Positions 25,544 to 34,372 of a stretch of DNA of 64,000 nt are shown here, piece after piece (position 1 is the first letter of the stretch; each line of letters begins with the position of its first letter). The stretch is from assembly GCF_000383615.1 (NCBI RefSeq), contig NZ_KB911587.1, positions 275,476 through 339,475 of the forward strand. Direction: 5' to 3'. This DNA is from Streptomyces canus 299MFChir4.1. GTDB taxonomy: Bacteria; Actinomycetota; Actinomycetes; Streptomycetales; Streptomycetaceae. The position numbers were made by a program, and so were the translations under genes. The notes under the pieces were generated by a model. The model did no database searches. It had not been told where the DNA came from and was given only the letters and a program-made list of their open reading frames with translations.

Positions 25544-26618
25544 GGCCCTGGTGAAGCCGCTGCGGGCGGTCCGCTCCCGTACATACGTCCGGGCCGCCGG
25601 GGGAGTGGTCCTGCTGGCCCTGCCCTTCTACCTGGACCGGTTCTGGCTCCAGGCGGGCCTGTTCGCGATGGCCGCCGCGATCGGCGCGATCGGCATCAAC
25701 CTCCTCACCGGGGCGACCGGCCAGCTCTCCATGGGGCACGCCTTCTTCCTCGCCGTCGGCGCCTACGCCTACTGCGTGTTCGCGGCGGACGGCGGCGACG
25801 GGCTGACCGGTCTTGGGCTGCCGACCTGGCTCGCGGCTGTGCTCGCGGTCCTCGTCGCGGGCGTCGCGGGCGGGCTGTTCAGCCCGATCTCCGGGCGGCT
25901 CAGCGGCGCGTACCTGGGCATCGCCACGCTCGCGCTCGTCTTCATCGGCCAGCACGTCATGTTCAACGCCCACGAGCTGACAGGCGGCGCCAACGGCCGT
26001 GACGTCCCGCCGCTGAGCCTGTTCGGCCTCACCTTCGACGACCGTGAACTCCTGGTCGCCGCCGTGCCGTTCGGCTCGGCGGAGAAGCTCTGGTATGCGG
26101 GCCTCGTCCTGCTCACGGCCGGCGCCCTTTTCGCGCGGGGCGTCCTGCGCGGCCGTCCGGGCCGGGCCATGAACGCGATCCGCGACCACCGCATCGCCGC
26201 CGGAGTGCTCGGCGTGCCGGTAGCCCGCCACCGCGCCGCCGTCTTCGTGCTGTCGTCGATGTACGCGGGTCTCGCGGGCGTGCTGCTCGCGCTGGTCTTC
26301 CAGCGGACGGTGCCCGACTACTTCGGCATCACGCTCTCGCTCGAGTACCTCGCGATGATCGTCATCGGGGGGCTCGGCTCGGTCTCCGGGGCCGTGGCCG
26401 GGGCCGTGTTCGTCTCCGTGCTGCCGCAGCTGCTGACCCGCTACAGCGACGCGCTGCCGCTGGTCTCCGCCCCCGGCACGGGCGGCATCGCACCGGGCGA
26501 GGCATCCCGGTACCTCTACGGCGCCGCCGTCGTGCTGGTGGTGCTGTTCCTGCCCGGCGGCCTGGTCGGGACGGCCGTACGGCGTCGAGTCACCACCCAA
26601 CCAGGGGAGGAACGATGA
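25536..26618 (+). CDS. livM: ABC transporter permease (LivM type)
   Basis: 360 residues, about 10 hydrophobic spans. LivM features: GQLSMGHAFFLAVGAYAY and VIGGLGSVSGAVAGAVF. The GTG start at 25536 overlaps the livH stop by 8 nt, with AAGGAG upstream. The extended loop near residues 140-160 (ANGRDVPPLSLFGL) is the periplasmic-side segment that usually varies with substrate. Confidence 0.9.
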   Translation: MSEALVKPLRAVRSRTYVRAAGGVVLLALPFYLDRFWLQAGLFAMAAAIGAIGINLLTGATGQLSMGHAFFLAVGAYAYCVFAADGGDGLTGLGLPTWLAAVLAVLVAGVAGGLFSPISGRLSGAYLGIATLALVFIGQHVMFNAHELTGGANGRDVPPLSLFGLTFDDRELLVAAVPFGSAEKLWYAGLVLLTAGALFARGVLRGRPGRAMNAIRDHRIAAGVLGVPVARHRAAVFVLSSMYAGLAGVLLALVFQRTVPDYFGITLSLEYLAMIVIGGLGSVSGAVAGAVFVSVLPQLLTRYSDALPLVSAPGTGGIAPGEASRYLYGAAVVLVVLFLPGGLVGTAVRRRVTTQPGEER

Positions 26619-27883
26619 TCAGGACACACGGCGCCAGAGCCGCCGCGGGCGCGCTCGCCGCGCTGCTGGTGCTGGCCGGATGCAGCTCCAAGGCCAAGGA
26701 CCCCGACGGGGACGGCGACAAGGCGGCCGCGGGCGGAGTGAAGACCGGGGAGGGCATCTCAGGGAAGACGATCACCCTGGGCGCCCTCACCGACATGACC
26801 GGCGTCTACGCGACCCTCGGCAAGAGTGTCACCCAGGCCCAGCAGCTGTACGTGAAGCAGCTGAACGCCGCCGGAGGTGTCTGCGGCTACAAGGTGGACC
26901 TCTCGGTCCGCGACCACGGCTACGACCCGCAGAAGGCCGTCTCCGGCTACACCGAGCTGGAGCCGAAGGTGCTGGGCTTCACGCAGTTCATCGGCTCGCC
27001 GTTCGTCGCCGCGGTCAAACAGCGCATCGACGGCCAGGACAAGGGGCTGGTCCTCCCGCAGGCATGGTCGGCCGCGCTGCTCGGCAGCCCGTACATCCGG
27101 GTCATCGGATCCACCTACGACATCGAGACGATCAACGCGGTCGACTTCCTGATCAAGGAGAAGGGGGTGAAGAAAGGGGACAGGATCGGCCATGTCTACT
27201 TCGAGGGGGACTACGGCGAGAGCGCCCTCGTGGGCTCGAAGCACATCGCGAAGGAGGCCGGGCTGACCGTCGTCGAGCAGAAGATCAAGCCCACCGACAA
27301 CGACATGACCGCCCAGGTCACCGCCCTCAAGCAGGCCGGCGTCAAGGCGATCGTGATCAGCGCGGGCCCGCGGCAGGCGGCCTCCCTGGTCGGGGTGGCG
27401 GCGGCGAGCGGCTTCACCGTGCCGGTCATCGGCAACAACTCCGCCTTCGCGCCGCAGCTCCTCGCCACCCAGGCGGGCCCCGCCCTGATGAAGAACTACT
27501 ACGTGGCCTCACCCTCGCTCCCCATCGGCGCCGACACCCCGCAGGCGAAGAAGCTGGTCGCCGACTACCGGGCCGCCTACCCGAAGGACGCCCTGGACAA
27601 CGGCATCGTGGCCGGCTGGACCGCTGTGGCGGCCTTCGGCGAGGCCCTGAAGAAGGCCTGCGTGAGCAAGGACCTCACCCGGGAGGCCGTGGACAGGGCC
27701 CTGTTGTCGATCGACTCCTACGACATCGGCTTCGGCGTCGCCCAGGACTTCACCGACCCCAAGTCCCCGTCCTCCCGCGAGAGCGTGATCCTCCGGCCGG
27801 ACAAGAACGTCACCGGCGGCATGAAGGTCGTACGGGAAGCCGGGGCGTCGCAGGCTGCGGAGGGGTACACACCGGGGGCGTGA
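26615..27883 (+). CDS. livK: Substrate-binding lipoprotein of the Liv-type ABC importer
   Basis: 422 residues. Lipobox LVLAGC with the lipidated Cys23, then a charged linker and a periplasmic-binding type I fold beginning GKTITLGALTDMTGVYATLG. It captures the substrate outside the membrane and delivers it to LivH/M. The substrate is probably an amino acid, amide, urea or aromatic acid; it cannot be read from sequence. ATGA overlap with livM; the operon ends in a strong terminator. Two Cys (GGVCGYK, KKACVSK) may form a disulfide. Confidence 0.9.
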   Translation: MIRTHGARAAAGALAALLVLAGCSSKAKDPDGDGDKAAAGGVKTGEGISGKTITLGALTDMTGVYATLGKSVTQAQQLYVKQLNAAGGVCGYKVDLSVRDHGYDPQKAVSGYTELEPKVLGFTQFIGSPFVAAVKQRIDGQDKGLVLPQAWSAALLGSPYIRVIGSTYDIETINAVDFLIKEKGVKKGDRIGHVYFEGDYGESALVGSKHIAKEAGLTVVEQKIKPTDNDMTAQVTALKQAGVKAIVISAGPRQAASLVGVAAASGFTVPVIGNNSAFAPQLLATQAGPALMKNYYVASPSLPIGADTPQAKKLVADYRAAYPKDALDNGIVAGWTAVAAFGEALKKACVSKDLTREAVDRALLSIDSYDIGFGVAQDFTDPKSPSSRESVILRPDKNVTGGMKVVREAGASQAAEGYTPGA

Positions 27884-27904
27884 GAAGCCGTCCGGGCACA
27901 CGGC

Positions 27905-27940
27905 CGAGGGGCCCGAACCGTCATCGGTTCGGGCCCCTCG
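27905..27940. terminator. Strong bidirectional terminator after the ABC operon
   Basis: 16-bp perfect stem (27905-27920 with 27925-27940, core GAGGGGCCCGAACCG) and TCAT loop, placed between the convergent ends of livK (27883) and pssA (27960). Confidence 0.88.
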
Positions 27941-27959
27941 GGAGTACGACGGCCAAGCG

Positions 27960-28808
27960 CTACGGCAGCTGCGCCGCCCGCGCCTCGCGCCTGTTGCCGC
28001 GGAAGTTGTTCACCCGGCGGGCCGTGGCGAACAGCGGGATCACCGCCCCCGTGACGAGCTGCAGGGCGCAGCCGGTCTGGAGGAGGAGCTGACCGCTGGG
28101 AGCACCGAAGGCCCAGGCCGCCAGCAGCCCCATCGCCAGCACGATCCAGGAGAGCATCGCCACCGCGAGCCGCCCCCGCGGCTTCGGGTACTCCACTCGG
28201 CTCACCATCAGCCACGCGGTGCCCAGGATCGCCAGGAGCGTCGCCACGAAGGGCAGCTCCAGCAGCACGATCGCGACCACCGTGAGCGCGCCGAACGGGG
28301 ACGGCATGCCCTGGAACATGCCGTTCGCCACGGTCACGCAGGAGAATCTGGCCAGCCTGAGGACCACCGCGAGCAGCACCACCACGGCCCCCACCGCCGC
28401 CACCCGCTGCGACGCGTCGTCGGCGACCATGCCGTAGACGAGCACGAAGTACGCCGGCGCGAGGCCGAAGCTGATCAGGTCGGAGAGGTTGTCCAGCTCG
28501 GCGCCCATCGGCGAGGAGCGCAGCTTGCGCGCCACCAGGCCGTCGAAGAGGTCGAAGACCGCCGCGCAGAGCATCAGGATGACCGCCGTGGCCGCGCTGT
28601 TGCGCGCCATGCCGGACTCCTGGCTGTCGGTCAGGTGCGGGATCAGGATGCCGGTGGTGGTGAAGTACACCGCCATGAAGCCGCACGTGGCGTTGCCGAG
28701 GGTGAGAGTGTCCGCTATCGAGAGGCGGAGAGAAAGGGGCATCTCCTCCTCGTCGTCGACCTCGTCGGCCCCGGGCACCCAGCCCGCCTGTGTCTCGGGA
28801 TCAATCAC
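27960..28808 (-). CDS. pssA: CDP-diacylglycerol-serine O-phosphatidyltransferase
   Basis: 282 residues, about 8 membrane spans. The CDP-alcohol phosphotransferase motif is complete: Asp86-x2-Asp89-Gly90-x2-Ala-Arg94 ... Gly102-x3-Asp106-x3-Asp110. It makes phosphatidylserine, which the neighbouring decarboxylase turns into phosphatidylethanolamine. The start overlaps the end of psd by 8 nt (GTG 28808; a TTG at 28814 is the alternative), so the two are translationally coupled. The first 20 residues are acidic and cytoplasmic. Confidence 0.9.
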   Translation of the reverse strand: MIDPETQAGWVPGADEVDDEEEMPLSLRLSIADTLTLGNATCGFMAVYFTTTGILIPHLTDSQESGMARNSAATAVILMLCAAVFDLFDGLVARKLRSSPMGAELDNLSDLISFGLAPAYFVLVYGMVADDASQRVAAVGAVVVLLAVVLRLARFSCVTVANGMFQGMPSPFGALTVVAIVLLELPFVATLLAILGTAWLMVSRVEYPKPRGRLAVAMLSWIVLAMGLLAAWAFGAPSGQLLLQTGCALQLVTGAVIPLFATARRVNNFRGNRREARAAQLP

Positions 28809-29457
28809 GGTCAATGCGAGTCACCCCAGCCATCGTCTTCTCGCCGACCTCGACCGCGACCTCCACGCCCTCCGGCAGGTAGATGTCGACGCGCGAGCCG
28901 AAGCGGATCAGACCGATTCGCTCACCCTGCTCGACCTTCGTGCCCTGCGGGACGTAGGGCACGATGCGACGGGCCACCGCGCCCGCGATCTGGATCATCT
29001 CGATGTCACCGAGCTCGGTGTCGAAGTGCCAGACGACGCGCTCGTTGTTCTCGCTCTCCTTGTTGAACGCCGGAACGAACCCGCCGGGGATGTGCTCGAC
29101 CGAGGTCACCGTGCCGGAGAGCGGCGCGCGGTTGACATGGACGTTGAGCGGGCTCATGAAGATCGCGACGCGGGTGCGCCCGTCCTTCCACGGCATGATG
29201 CTCTGCACCACACCGTCGGCGGGCGAGATGACCCGGCCCGGGGCGATCTCGCGCTCGGGGTCGCGGAAGAACCACAGCATGCCCGCCGCCAGCGCGGTGG
29301 CGGGCACGGCGACGGCCTTGGCGGCGCCGGACTTGCGCGCGCGTACCAGGCTCAGTGCTGCGGTGGCGACGGTCGGGAGGAGCCACGGCGATGCTCCGCG
29401 CGCGAGGCGTACGCCTGCCAGGCTGTCGCGAGGTGCAGAGGTTTGGCTGTGGGGCAT
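28801..29457 (-). CDS. psd: Phosphatidylserine decarboxylase (short, actinobacterial type)
   Basis: 218 residues. The self-cleavage site is Gly187-Ser188 (RFGSRVDIYLP); Ser188 becomes the pyruvoyl group of the small alpha chain. Conserved VISPADGVVQ and FMSPLNVHVNRAP motifs fit the short PSD/archaetidylserine decarboxylase type. One membrane-anchoring segment lies near residues 25-65. ATG 29457 is preceded by GAAGG. First gene of a two-gene phosphatidylethanolamine operon with pssA. Confidence 0.9.
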   Translation of the reverse strand: MPHSQTSAPRDSLAGVRLARGASPWLLPTVATAALSLVRARKSGAAKAVAVPATALAAGMLWFFRDPEREIAPGRVISPADGVVQSIMPWKDGRTRVAIFMSPLNVHVNRAPLSGTVTSVEHIPGGFVPAFNKESENNERVVWHFDTELGDIEMIQIAGAVARRIVPYVPQGTKVEQGERIGLIRFGSRVDIYLPEGVEVAVEVGEKTMAGVTRIDRD

Positions 29458-29627
29458 GGATGACCTTCGTAGCGGATGATGCCGCGCACTAGACGGGGGA
29501 CGGCGGCTTTCCGGGATCGTACCGGTCGCGGGCCACAACTGGGCAAGCCAGGAAGCCGAGTCGGCGGCTGAACCGTACTGCCGGGGTGTGATCTTCTTCT
29601 CCAAGAAAACACCCCGTATCCGGACAT

Positions 29628-30833
29628 CTAGCCCTGGAACCGATACTCTTCGAGCAGCCTGCGACCGATGATCATTTTTTGGATCTCGGCGGTACCTTCA
29701 CCGATCAGCAGCATCGGAGCCTCACGGTAGAGGCGCTCGATCTCGTACTCCTTGGAGAAGCCGTAGCCGCCGTGGATCCGGAAGGCGTCTTCCACGACCT
29801 CCTTGCAGTACTCGGAGGCGAGGTACTTCGCCATCCCTGCTTCGAGGTCGTTTCGCTCACCGGAATCCTTTTTGCGAGCCGCGTTGACCATCATCGCATG
29901 CGCGGCCTCGACCTTGGTAGCCATCTCGGCCAGCTTGAACTGAATCGCCTGGTGCTGGGCGATCGCCTTGCCGAAAGTGTGACGCTGCTGGGCGTACCGG
30001 ACGCCCAGTTCGAAGGCGCGCTGGGCGACGCCGCAGCCACGCGCCGCCACGTTGACGCGGCCCACTTCCACCCCGTCCATCATTTGGTAAAAACCTCGGC
30101 CGGTGGTCCCGCCGAGCACGCGATCGGCCGGAAGTCGCAGGCCATCCATGATCAGCTCGGTGGTGTCGACACCCTTGTAGCCCATCTTGTCGATCTTCCC
30201 GGGGATGGTGAGACCCGGACGGACCTCTCCGAAACCGGGTTCCTTCTCGATCAGGAAGGTCGTCATCGACTTGTGGGGCGCGGTGCCCTCAGGGTGTCCT
30301 TCGTCACTTCGGACGAGAACGGCGACCAGAGTTGACGTTCCGCCGTTCGTCAGCCACATCTTCTGACCGTTCAGGACGTACTCGTCGCCGTCCTTGACCG
30401 CCTTCGATGTGATGGCCGACACGTCGGAACCCAGACCCGGTTCCGACATCGAGAAGGCGCCCCGGACGTCGCCGGCCGCCATGCGCGGCAGGAAGTGGTC
30501 CTTCTGCTCCTGCGTGCCGTGCTGCTTGAGCATGTACGCCACGATGAAGTGGGTGTTGATGATGCCGGACACCGACATCCAGCCGCGGGCGATCTCCTCC
30601 ACGCACAGCGCGTACGTCAGGAGGGACTCGCCCAGACCGCCGTACTCCTCGGGGATCATCAGCCCGAACAGGCCCAACTCCTTGAGCCCGTCGACGATCT
30701 GCTGCGGGTACTCGTCGCGGTGCTCCAGCTCGGTCGCGACCGGGATGATCTCCTTGTCCACGAAGTCCCGGACGGTGGACAGGATCTCCCGCTGGATGTC
30801 CGTGAGGCCGTGGGTCTGGGCGAGGCGTGCCAT
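29628..30833 (-). CDS. Acyl-CoA dehydrogenase, probably methylsuccinyl-CoA dehydrogenase
   Basis: 401 residues, FAD-dependent acyl-CoA dehydrogenase fold. Signatures are GAFSMSEPGLGSD (substrate/FAD), the helix RHTFGKAIAQHQAIQF, and the catalytic base Glu378 in IGEGTAEIQ. Assignment to methylsuccinyl-CoA oxidation is by position: it is the last gene of an ethylmalonyl-CoA pathway operon (ccr, mutase, lyase, hydratase) with a 5-bp gap to the MaoC gene. Classical Msd of alphaproteobacteria is longer (N-terminal extension); this one is a standard-length ACAD. ATG 30833. Confidence 0.82.
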   Translation of the reverse strand: MARLAQTHGLTDIQREILSTVRDFVDKEIIPVATELEHRDEYPQQIVDGLKELGLFGLMIPEEYGGLGESLLTYALCVEEIARGWMSVSGIINTHFIVAYMLKQHGTQEQKDHFLPRMAAGDVRGAFSMSEPGLGSDVSAITSKAVKDGDEYVLNGQKMWLTNGGTSTLVAVLVRSDEGHPEGTAPHKSMTTFLIEKEPGFGEVRPGLTIPGKIDKMGYKGVDTTELIMDGLRLPADRVLGGTTGRGFYQMMDGVEVGRVNVAARGCGVAQRAFELGVRYAQQRHTFGKAIAQHQAIQFKLAEMATKVEAAHAMMVNAARKKDSGERNDLEAGMAKYLASEYCKEVVEDAFRIHGGYGFSKEYEIERLYREAPMLLIGEGTAEIQKMIIGRRLLEEYRFQG

Positions 30834-30838
30834 GTCGG

Positions 30839-31345
30839 TCAGCCCTCCTGAAGTTCCGGGCGGCCCGGCTGCTCGCCGCCGCGCTCCTTGATGTAGGTCT
30901 CGGTGGGGACCATGACCTTGCGACGGAACACGCAGACCAGCGTGCCGTCCTGCTTGTAGCCCTTGGTCTCGACGTACACGATCCCGCGGTCGTTCTTCGA
31001 CTTGGAGGGCCACTTGTCGAGCACGGTCGTCTGGCCGTAGATCGTGTCGCCGTGGAAGGTCGGCGCCACGTGCTTGAGCGACTCGATCTCCAGGTTGGCG
31101 ATCGCCTTGCCGGAGACGTCCGGCACGGACATGCCGAGCAGGAGGGAGTAGATGTAGTTCCCGACCACGACGTTCTTGCCGAAGTCCGTCGTCTTCTCGG
31201 CGTAGTTGACGTCCATGTGGAGCGGGTGGTGGTTCATGGTGAGGAGGCAGAAGAGGTGGTCGTCGTACTCGGTGACCGTCTTCCCTGGCCAGTGCTTGTA
31301 GACCGCGCCGACCTCGAACTCCTCGTAGGTGCGTCCGAACTGCAT
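30839..31345 (-). CDS. MaoC-family hydratase, probable mesaconyl-CoA hydratase
   Basis: 168 residues, single hot-dog domain. Hydratase-2-like features: NHHPLHMDVNYAEKTTDFGKNVV (the His-x2-His-x-Asp region) and HGDTIYGQTTVLD. It probably hydrates mesaconyl-CoA to beta-methylmalyl-CoA. 5 bp lie between its start and the malyl-CoA lyase stop, and 5 bp to the dehydrogenase. Some homologues carry two hot-dog domains; this is a one-domain form that would dimerise. Confidence 0.83.
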   Translation of the reverse strand: MQFGRTYEEFEVGAVYKHWPGKTVTEYDDHLFCLLTMNHHPLHMDVNYAEKTTDFGKNVVVGNYIYSLLLGMSVPDVSGKAIANLEIESLKHVAPTFHGDTIYGQTTVLDKWPSKSKNDRGIVYVETKGYKQDGTLVCVFRRKVMVPTETYIKERGGEQPGRPELQEG

Positions 31346-31350
31346 GGCGC

Positions 31351-32310
31351 TCAGCCCTCCGGGATCTCGAACTTGGAGGTCCGCTGCATGCCGGCCGCGC
31401 GTCCCTTGCCGGAGATGACCAGCGCCATCTTGCGGCTGGCCTCGTCGATCATCTCGTCGCCGAGCATCGCCGAGCCCTTCTTGCCGCCGGCCTCGGACGT
31501 GTAGTAGTCGTACGCGTCCAGGATCAGCTCGGCGTGGTCGTAGTCCTCCTGGGAGGGCGAGAAGATCTCGTTGGACGCCTCGACCTGTCCCGGGTGCAGC
31601 ACCCACTTGCCGTCGAAACCGAGCGCGGCGGCGCGCTGGGCGACCTCGCGGTAGCCGTCGATGTTGCGGATCTGGAGGTAGGGGCCGTCGATCGCCTGGA
31701 GGTTGTTGGCGCGGGCCGCCATCAGGATCTTCATCAGGATGTAGTGGTAGGCGTCCGCCGGGTAGCCGGGCGGCTGCTCGCCCACGACCAGCGACTTCAT
31801 GTTGATCGACGCCATGAAGTCGGCCGGGCCGAAGATGATCGTCTCGACGCGCTGGGAGGCCGTCGCGATCTCGTTGACGTTGTTGAGACCCTGCGCGTTC
31901 TCGATCTGCGCCTCGATGCCGATCTTGCCGACCTCGAAGCCCATGGTCTTCTCGATCTGGGTCAGCAGCAGGTCGAGCGCGACGATCTGCTCGGCCGTCT
32001 GCACCTTCGGCAGCATGATGCAGTCGAGGTTCTGGCCGGCCCCCTCGACGACCGTGACGACATCGCGGTACGTCCACTCGGTCGTCCAGTCGTTGACGCG
32101 CACGACCCTCGTCTTGCCGGTCCAGTCACCCTCGTTGAGGAACTTGACGATGGTGTGCCGCGCCTCGGGCTTGGCGAGCGGGGCGCACGCGTCCTCCAGG
32201 TCGAGGAAGACCTGGTCCGCCGGGAGGCCCTGCGCCTTCTCCAGGAAGCGGGGGTTGCTTCCCGGTACCGCGAGACACGAGCGGCGGGGACGCAGACGGT
32301 TGACGGTCAT
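31351..32310 (-). CDS. HpcH/HpaI (CitE-like) lyase, probable malyl-CoA / beta-methylmalyl-CoA lyase
   Basis: 319 residues, TIM barrel. Motifs: RSCLAVPGSNPRFLEKA (CoA binding), FLDLEDACAP with metal ligand residues, IGIEAQIENAQG, IIFGPADFMAS. It cleaves beta-methylmalyl-CoA to glyoxylate plus propionyl-CoA, and malyl-CoA to glyoxylate plus acetyl-CoA. ATGA overlap with the upstream mutase gene. Position in the ethylmalonyl-CoA operon supports this over citrate lyase. Confidence 0.87.
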   Translation of the reverse strand: MTVNRLRPRRSCLAVPGSNPRFLEKAQGLPADQVFLDLEDACAPLAKPEARHTIVKFLNEGDWTGKTRVVRVNDWTTEWTYRDVVTVVEGAGQNLDCIMLPKVQTAEQIVALDLLLTQIEKTMGFEVGKIGIEAQIENAQGLNNVNEIATASQRVETIIFGPADFMASINMKSLVVGEQPPGYPADAYHYILMKILMAARANNLQAIDGPYLQIRNIDGYREVAQRAAALGFDGKWVLHPGQVEASNEIFSPSQEDYDHAELILDAYDYYTSEAGGKKGSAMLGDEMIDEASRKMALVISGKGRAAGMQRTSKFEIPEG

Positions 32311-34355
32311 GCGGGGACCTCCAGGGGGTCGAGCTTGTTCGCTTTCCGGATCTCGTCGACGATGCGGCCGATGATGCCGGTGATGTCGAAGTCCTTCGGG
32401 GTGAAGACGGCGGCCACGCCCGCAGCCCTCAGCTGTTCGGCGTCTCCATTGGGGATGATCCCACCGGCGATGACAGGTACATCTGTGGCACCGGCCACAC
32501 TGAGCCGTTCCAGCACGTCCGGAACGAGCTGGGCGTGCGAGCCGGACAGGATCGACAGCCCGACGGCGTGCACGTCCTCGGCGAGGGCCGCGTCCACGAT
32601 CTGCTCCGGGGTCAGCCGGATGCCCTGATAGACCACCTCGAAGCCCGCGTCACGCGCGCGTACGGCGATCTGCTCGGCCCCGTTGGAATGCCCGTCCAGG
32701 CCCGGCTTGCCGACCAGGAAGCGCAGCTTGCCGACGCCGAGGTCCTTGGCGGTCACCTCGACCCGGCGGCGCACGTCGGCCATGGCCGAGCCCGCCTCCG
32801 CGGGGACCGCGACCGGCGCCGAGGAGACGCCCGTGGGCGCCCGGAACTCGCCGAACACCTCCCGCAGGGCCCCGGCCCACTCGCCGGTCGTGACACCCGC
32901 GCGGGCGCACTCCAGAGTGGCCTCCATGAGGTTGGCCGTGCCCTTGGCGGCCTCCTTCAGCTTCTCCAGCGCCTTGCAGGGGCGCGGATGGTTGAAGGGC
33001 GGCTGGTAGCGGGTGTCGCGCCAGTGCTGGAGCCCCGCCACGACCCGGGCCTCGACGGCCGGGTCCACCGTCTGGATCGCGGTGTCCAGGTCGGACGTCA
33101 GCGGGTTCGGCTCGGTCGTCTCGAAGATGTTGACGCCGATGATCTTCTCCTGCCCGGACTCGATCCGGGCGCGGCGCTCGGCGTGCGAGGAGACGAGCTG
33201 CGACTTGAGGTAGCCCGACTCGACGGCGGCCATCGCGCCGCCCATCTCCTGGATCCGCTCGATCTCCGCGAGCGACTCCTCGACGAGCGTGTTCACCTTC
33301 GCCTCGACGACGTGCGAGCCCTCGAAGATGTCCTCGTACTCAAGCAGGTCGCTCTCGTAGGCCAGCACCTGCTGCATCCGCAGCGACCACTGCTGGTCCC
33401 AGGGCCGGGGAAGACCCAGGGCCTCGTTCCAGGCCGGCAGCTGGACGGCACGCGCGCGTGCGTCCTTCGAGAGGGTCACGGCCAGCATCTCGAGGACGAT
33501 CCGCTGGACGTTGTTCTCCGGCTGCGCCTCGGTCAGCCCGAGGGAGTTGACCTGGACGCCGTACCGGAAGCGGCGGTGCTTGGGGTTCTCGATGCCGTAG
33601 CGCTCACGCGTGACCTGGTCCCAGATGCGGCCGAAGGCGCGCATCTTGCACATCTCCTCGATGAACCGGACGCCCGCGTTCACGAAGAAGGAGATACGGC
33701 CGACGACGTCGCCCATGCGCTCCTGCGGCACCTGCCCCGAGTCCCGGACGGCGTCCAGGACCGCGATCGCCGTCGACATCGCGTACGCGATCTCCTGGAC
33801 CGGCGTGGCGCCCGCCTCCTGCAGGTGGTAGCTGCAGATGTTGATCGGGTTCCACTTGGGGATGTGGGAGACCGTGTACGCGATCATGTCGGTCGTCAGA
33901 CGCAGGCTCGGCCCCGGCGGGAAGACGTGCGTGCCGCGGGACAGGTACTCCTTGACGATGTCGTTCTGGGTCGTGCCCTGGAGCTGGGTGATGTCCGCGC
34001 CCTGCTCCTCGGCGACGACCTGGTAGAGCGCCAGCAGCCACATGGCGGTGGCGTTGATCGTCATCGAGGTGTTCATCTGCTCCAGGGGGATGTCCTGGAA
34101 CAGCCGGCGCATGTCACCGAGGTGCGCGATCGGCACGCCGACCCGGCCCACCTCGCCCCGGGCGAGGATGTGGTCGGAGTCGTAGCCGGTCTGCGTGGGC
34201 AGGTCGAAGGCCACGGAGAGCCCTGTCTGCCCCTTGGCGAGGTTGCGCCGGTACAGCTCGTTGGACGCCTCGGCCGTGGAGTGACCGGCGTACGTGCGCA
34301 TGAGCCACGGCCGGTCCTTCTCCCGCTTGCCTGCGGCATTCTGACGCTCAGTCAT
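32307..34355 (-). CDS. meaA: Ethylmalonyl-CoA mutase (MeaA-type, B12-dependent)
   Basis: 682 residues. N-terminal mutase TIM barrel (DLPTQTGYDSDH; TINATAMWLLALY; GTTQNDIVKEY) and C-terminal B12 domain with the DxHxxG lower-ligand motif (Asp554, His556) and SILSGSH. It interconverts ethylmalonyl-CoA and methylsuccinyl-CoA. The length and single polypeptide match MeaA rather than the two-subunit methylmalonyl-CoA mutase. It lies 17 bp downstream of ccr and overlaps the lyase gene by 4 nt. Confidence 0.9.
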   Translation of the reverse strand: MTERQNAAGKREKDRPWLMRTYAGHSTAEASNELYRRNLAKGQTGLSVAFDLPTQTGYDSDHILARGEVGRVGVPIAHLGDMRRLFQDIPLEQMNTSMTINATAMWLLALYQVVAEEQGADITQLQGTTQNDIVKEYLSRGTHVFPPGPSLRLTTDMIAYTVSHIPKWNPINICSYHLQEAGATPVQEIAYAMSTAIAVLDAVRDSGQVPQERMGDVVGRISFFVNAGVRFIEEMCKMRAFGRIWDQVTRERYGIENPKHRRFRYGVQVNSLGLTEAQPENNVQRIVLEMLAVTLSKDARARAVQLPAWNEALGLPRPWDQQWSLRMQQVLAYESDLLEYEDIFEGSHVVEAKVNTLVEESLAEIERIQEMGGAMAAVESGYLKSQLVSSHAERRARIESGQEKIIGVNIFETTEPNPLTSDLDTAIQTVDPAVEARVVAGLQHWRDTRYQPPFNHPRPCKALEKLKEAAKGTANLMEATLECARAGVTTGEWAGALREVFGEFRAPTGVSSAPVAVPAEAGSAMADVRRRVEVTAKDLGVGKLRFLVGKPGLDGHSNGAEQIAVRARDAGFEVVYQGIRLTPEQIVDAALAEDVHAVGLSILSGSHAQLVPDVLERLSVAGATDVPVIAGGIIPNGDAEQLRAAGVAAVFTPKDFDITGIIGRIVDEIRKANKLDPLEVPA

Positions 34356-34372
34356 CTATGACCCCGGGTGTC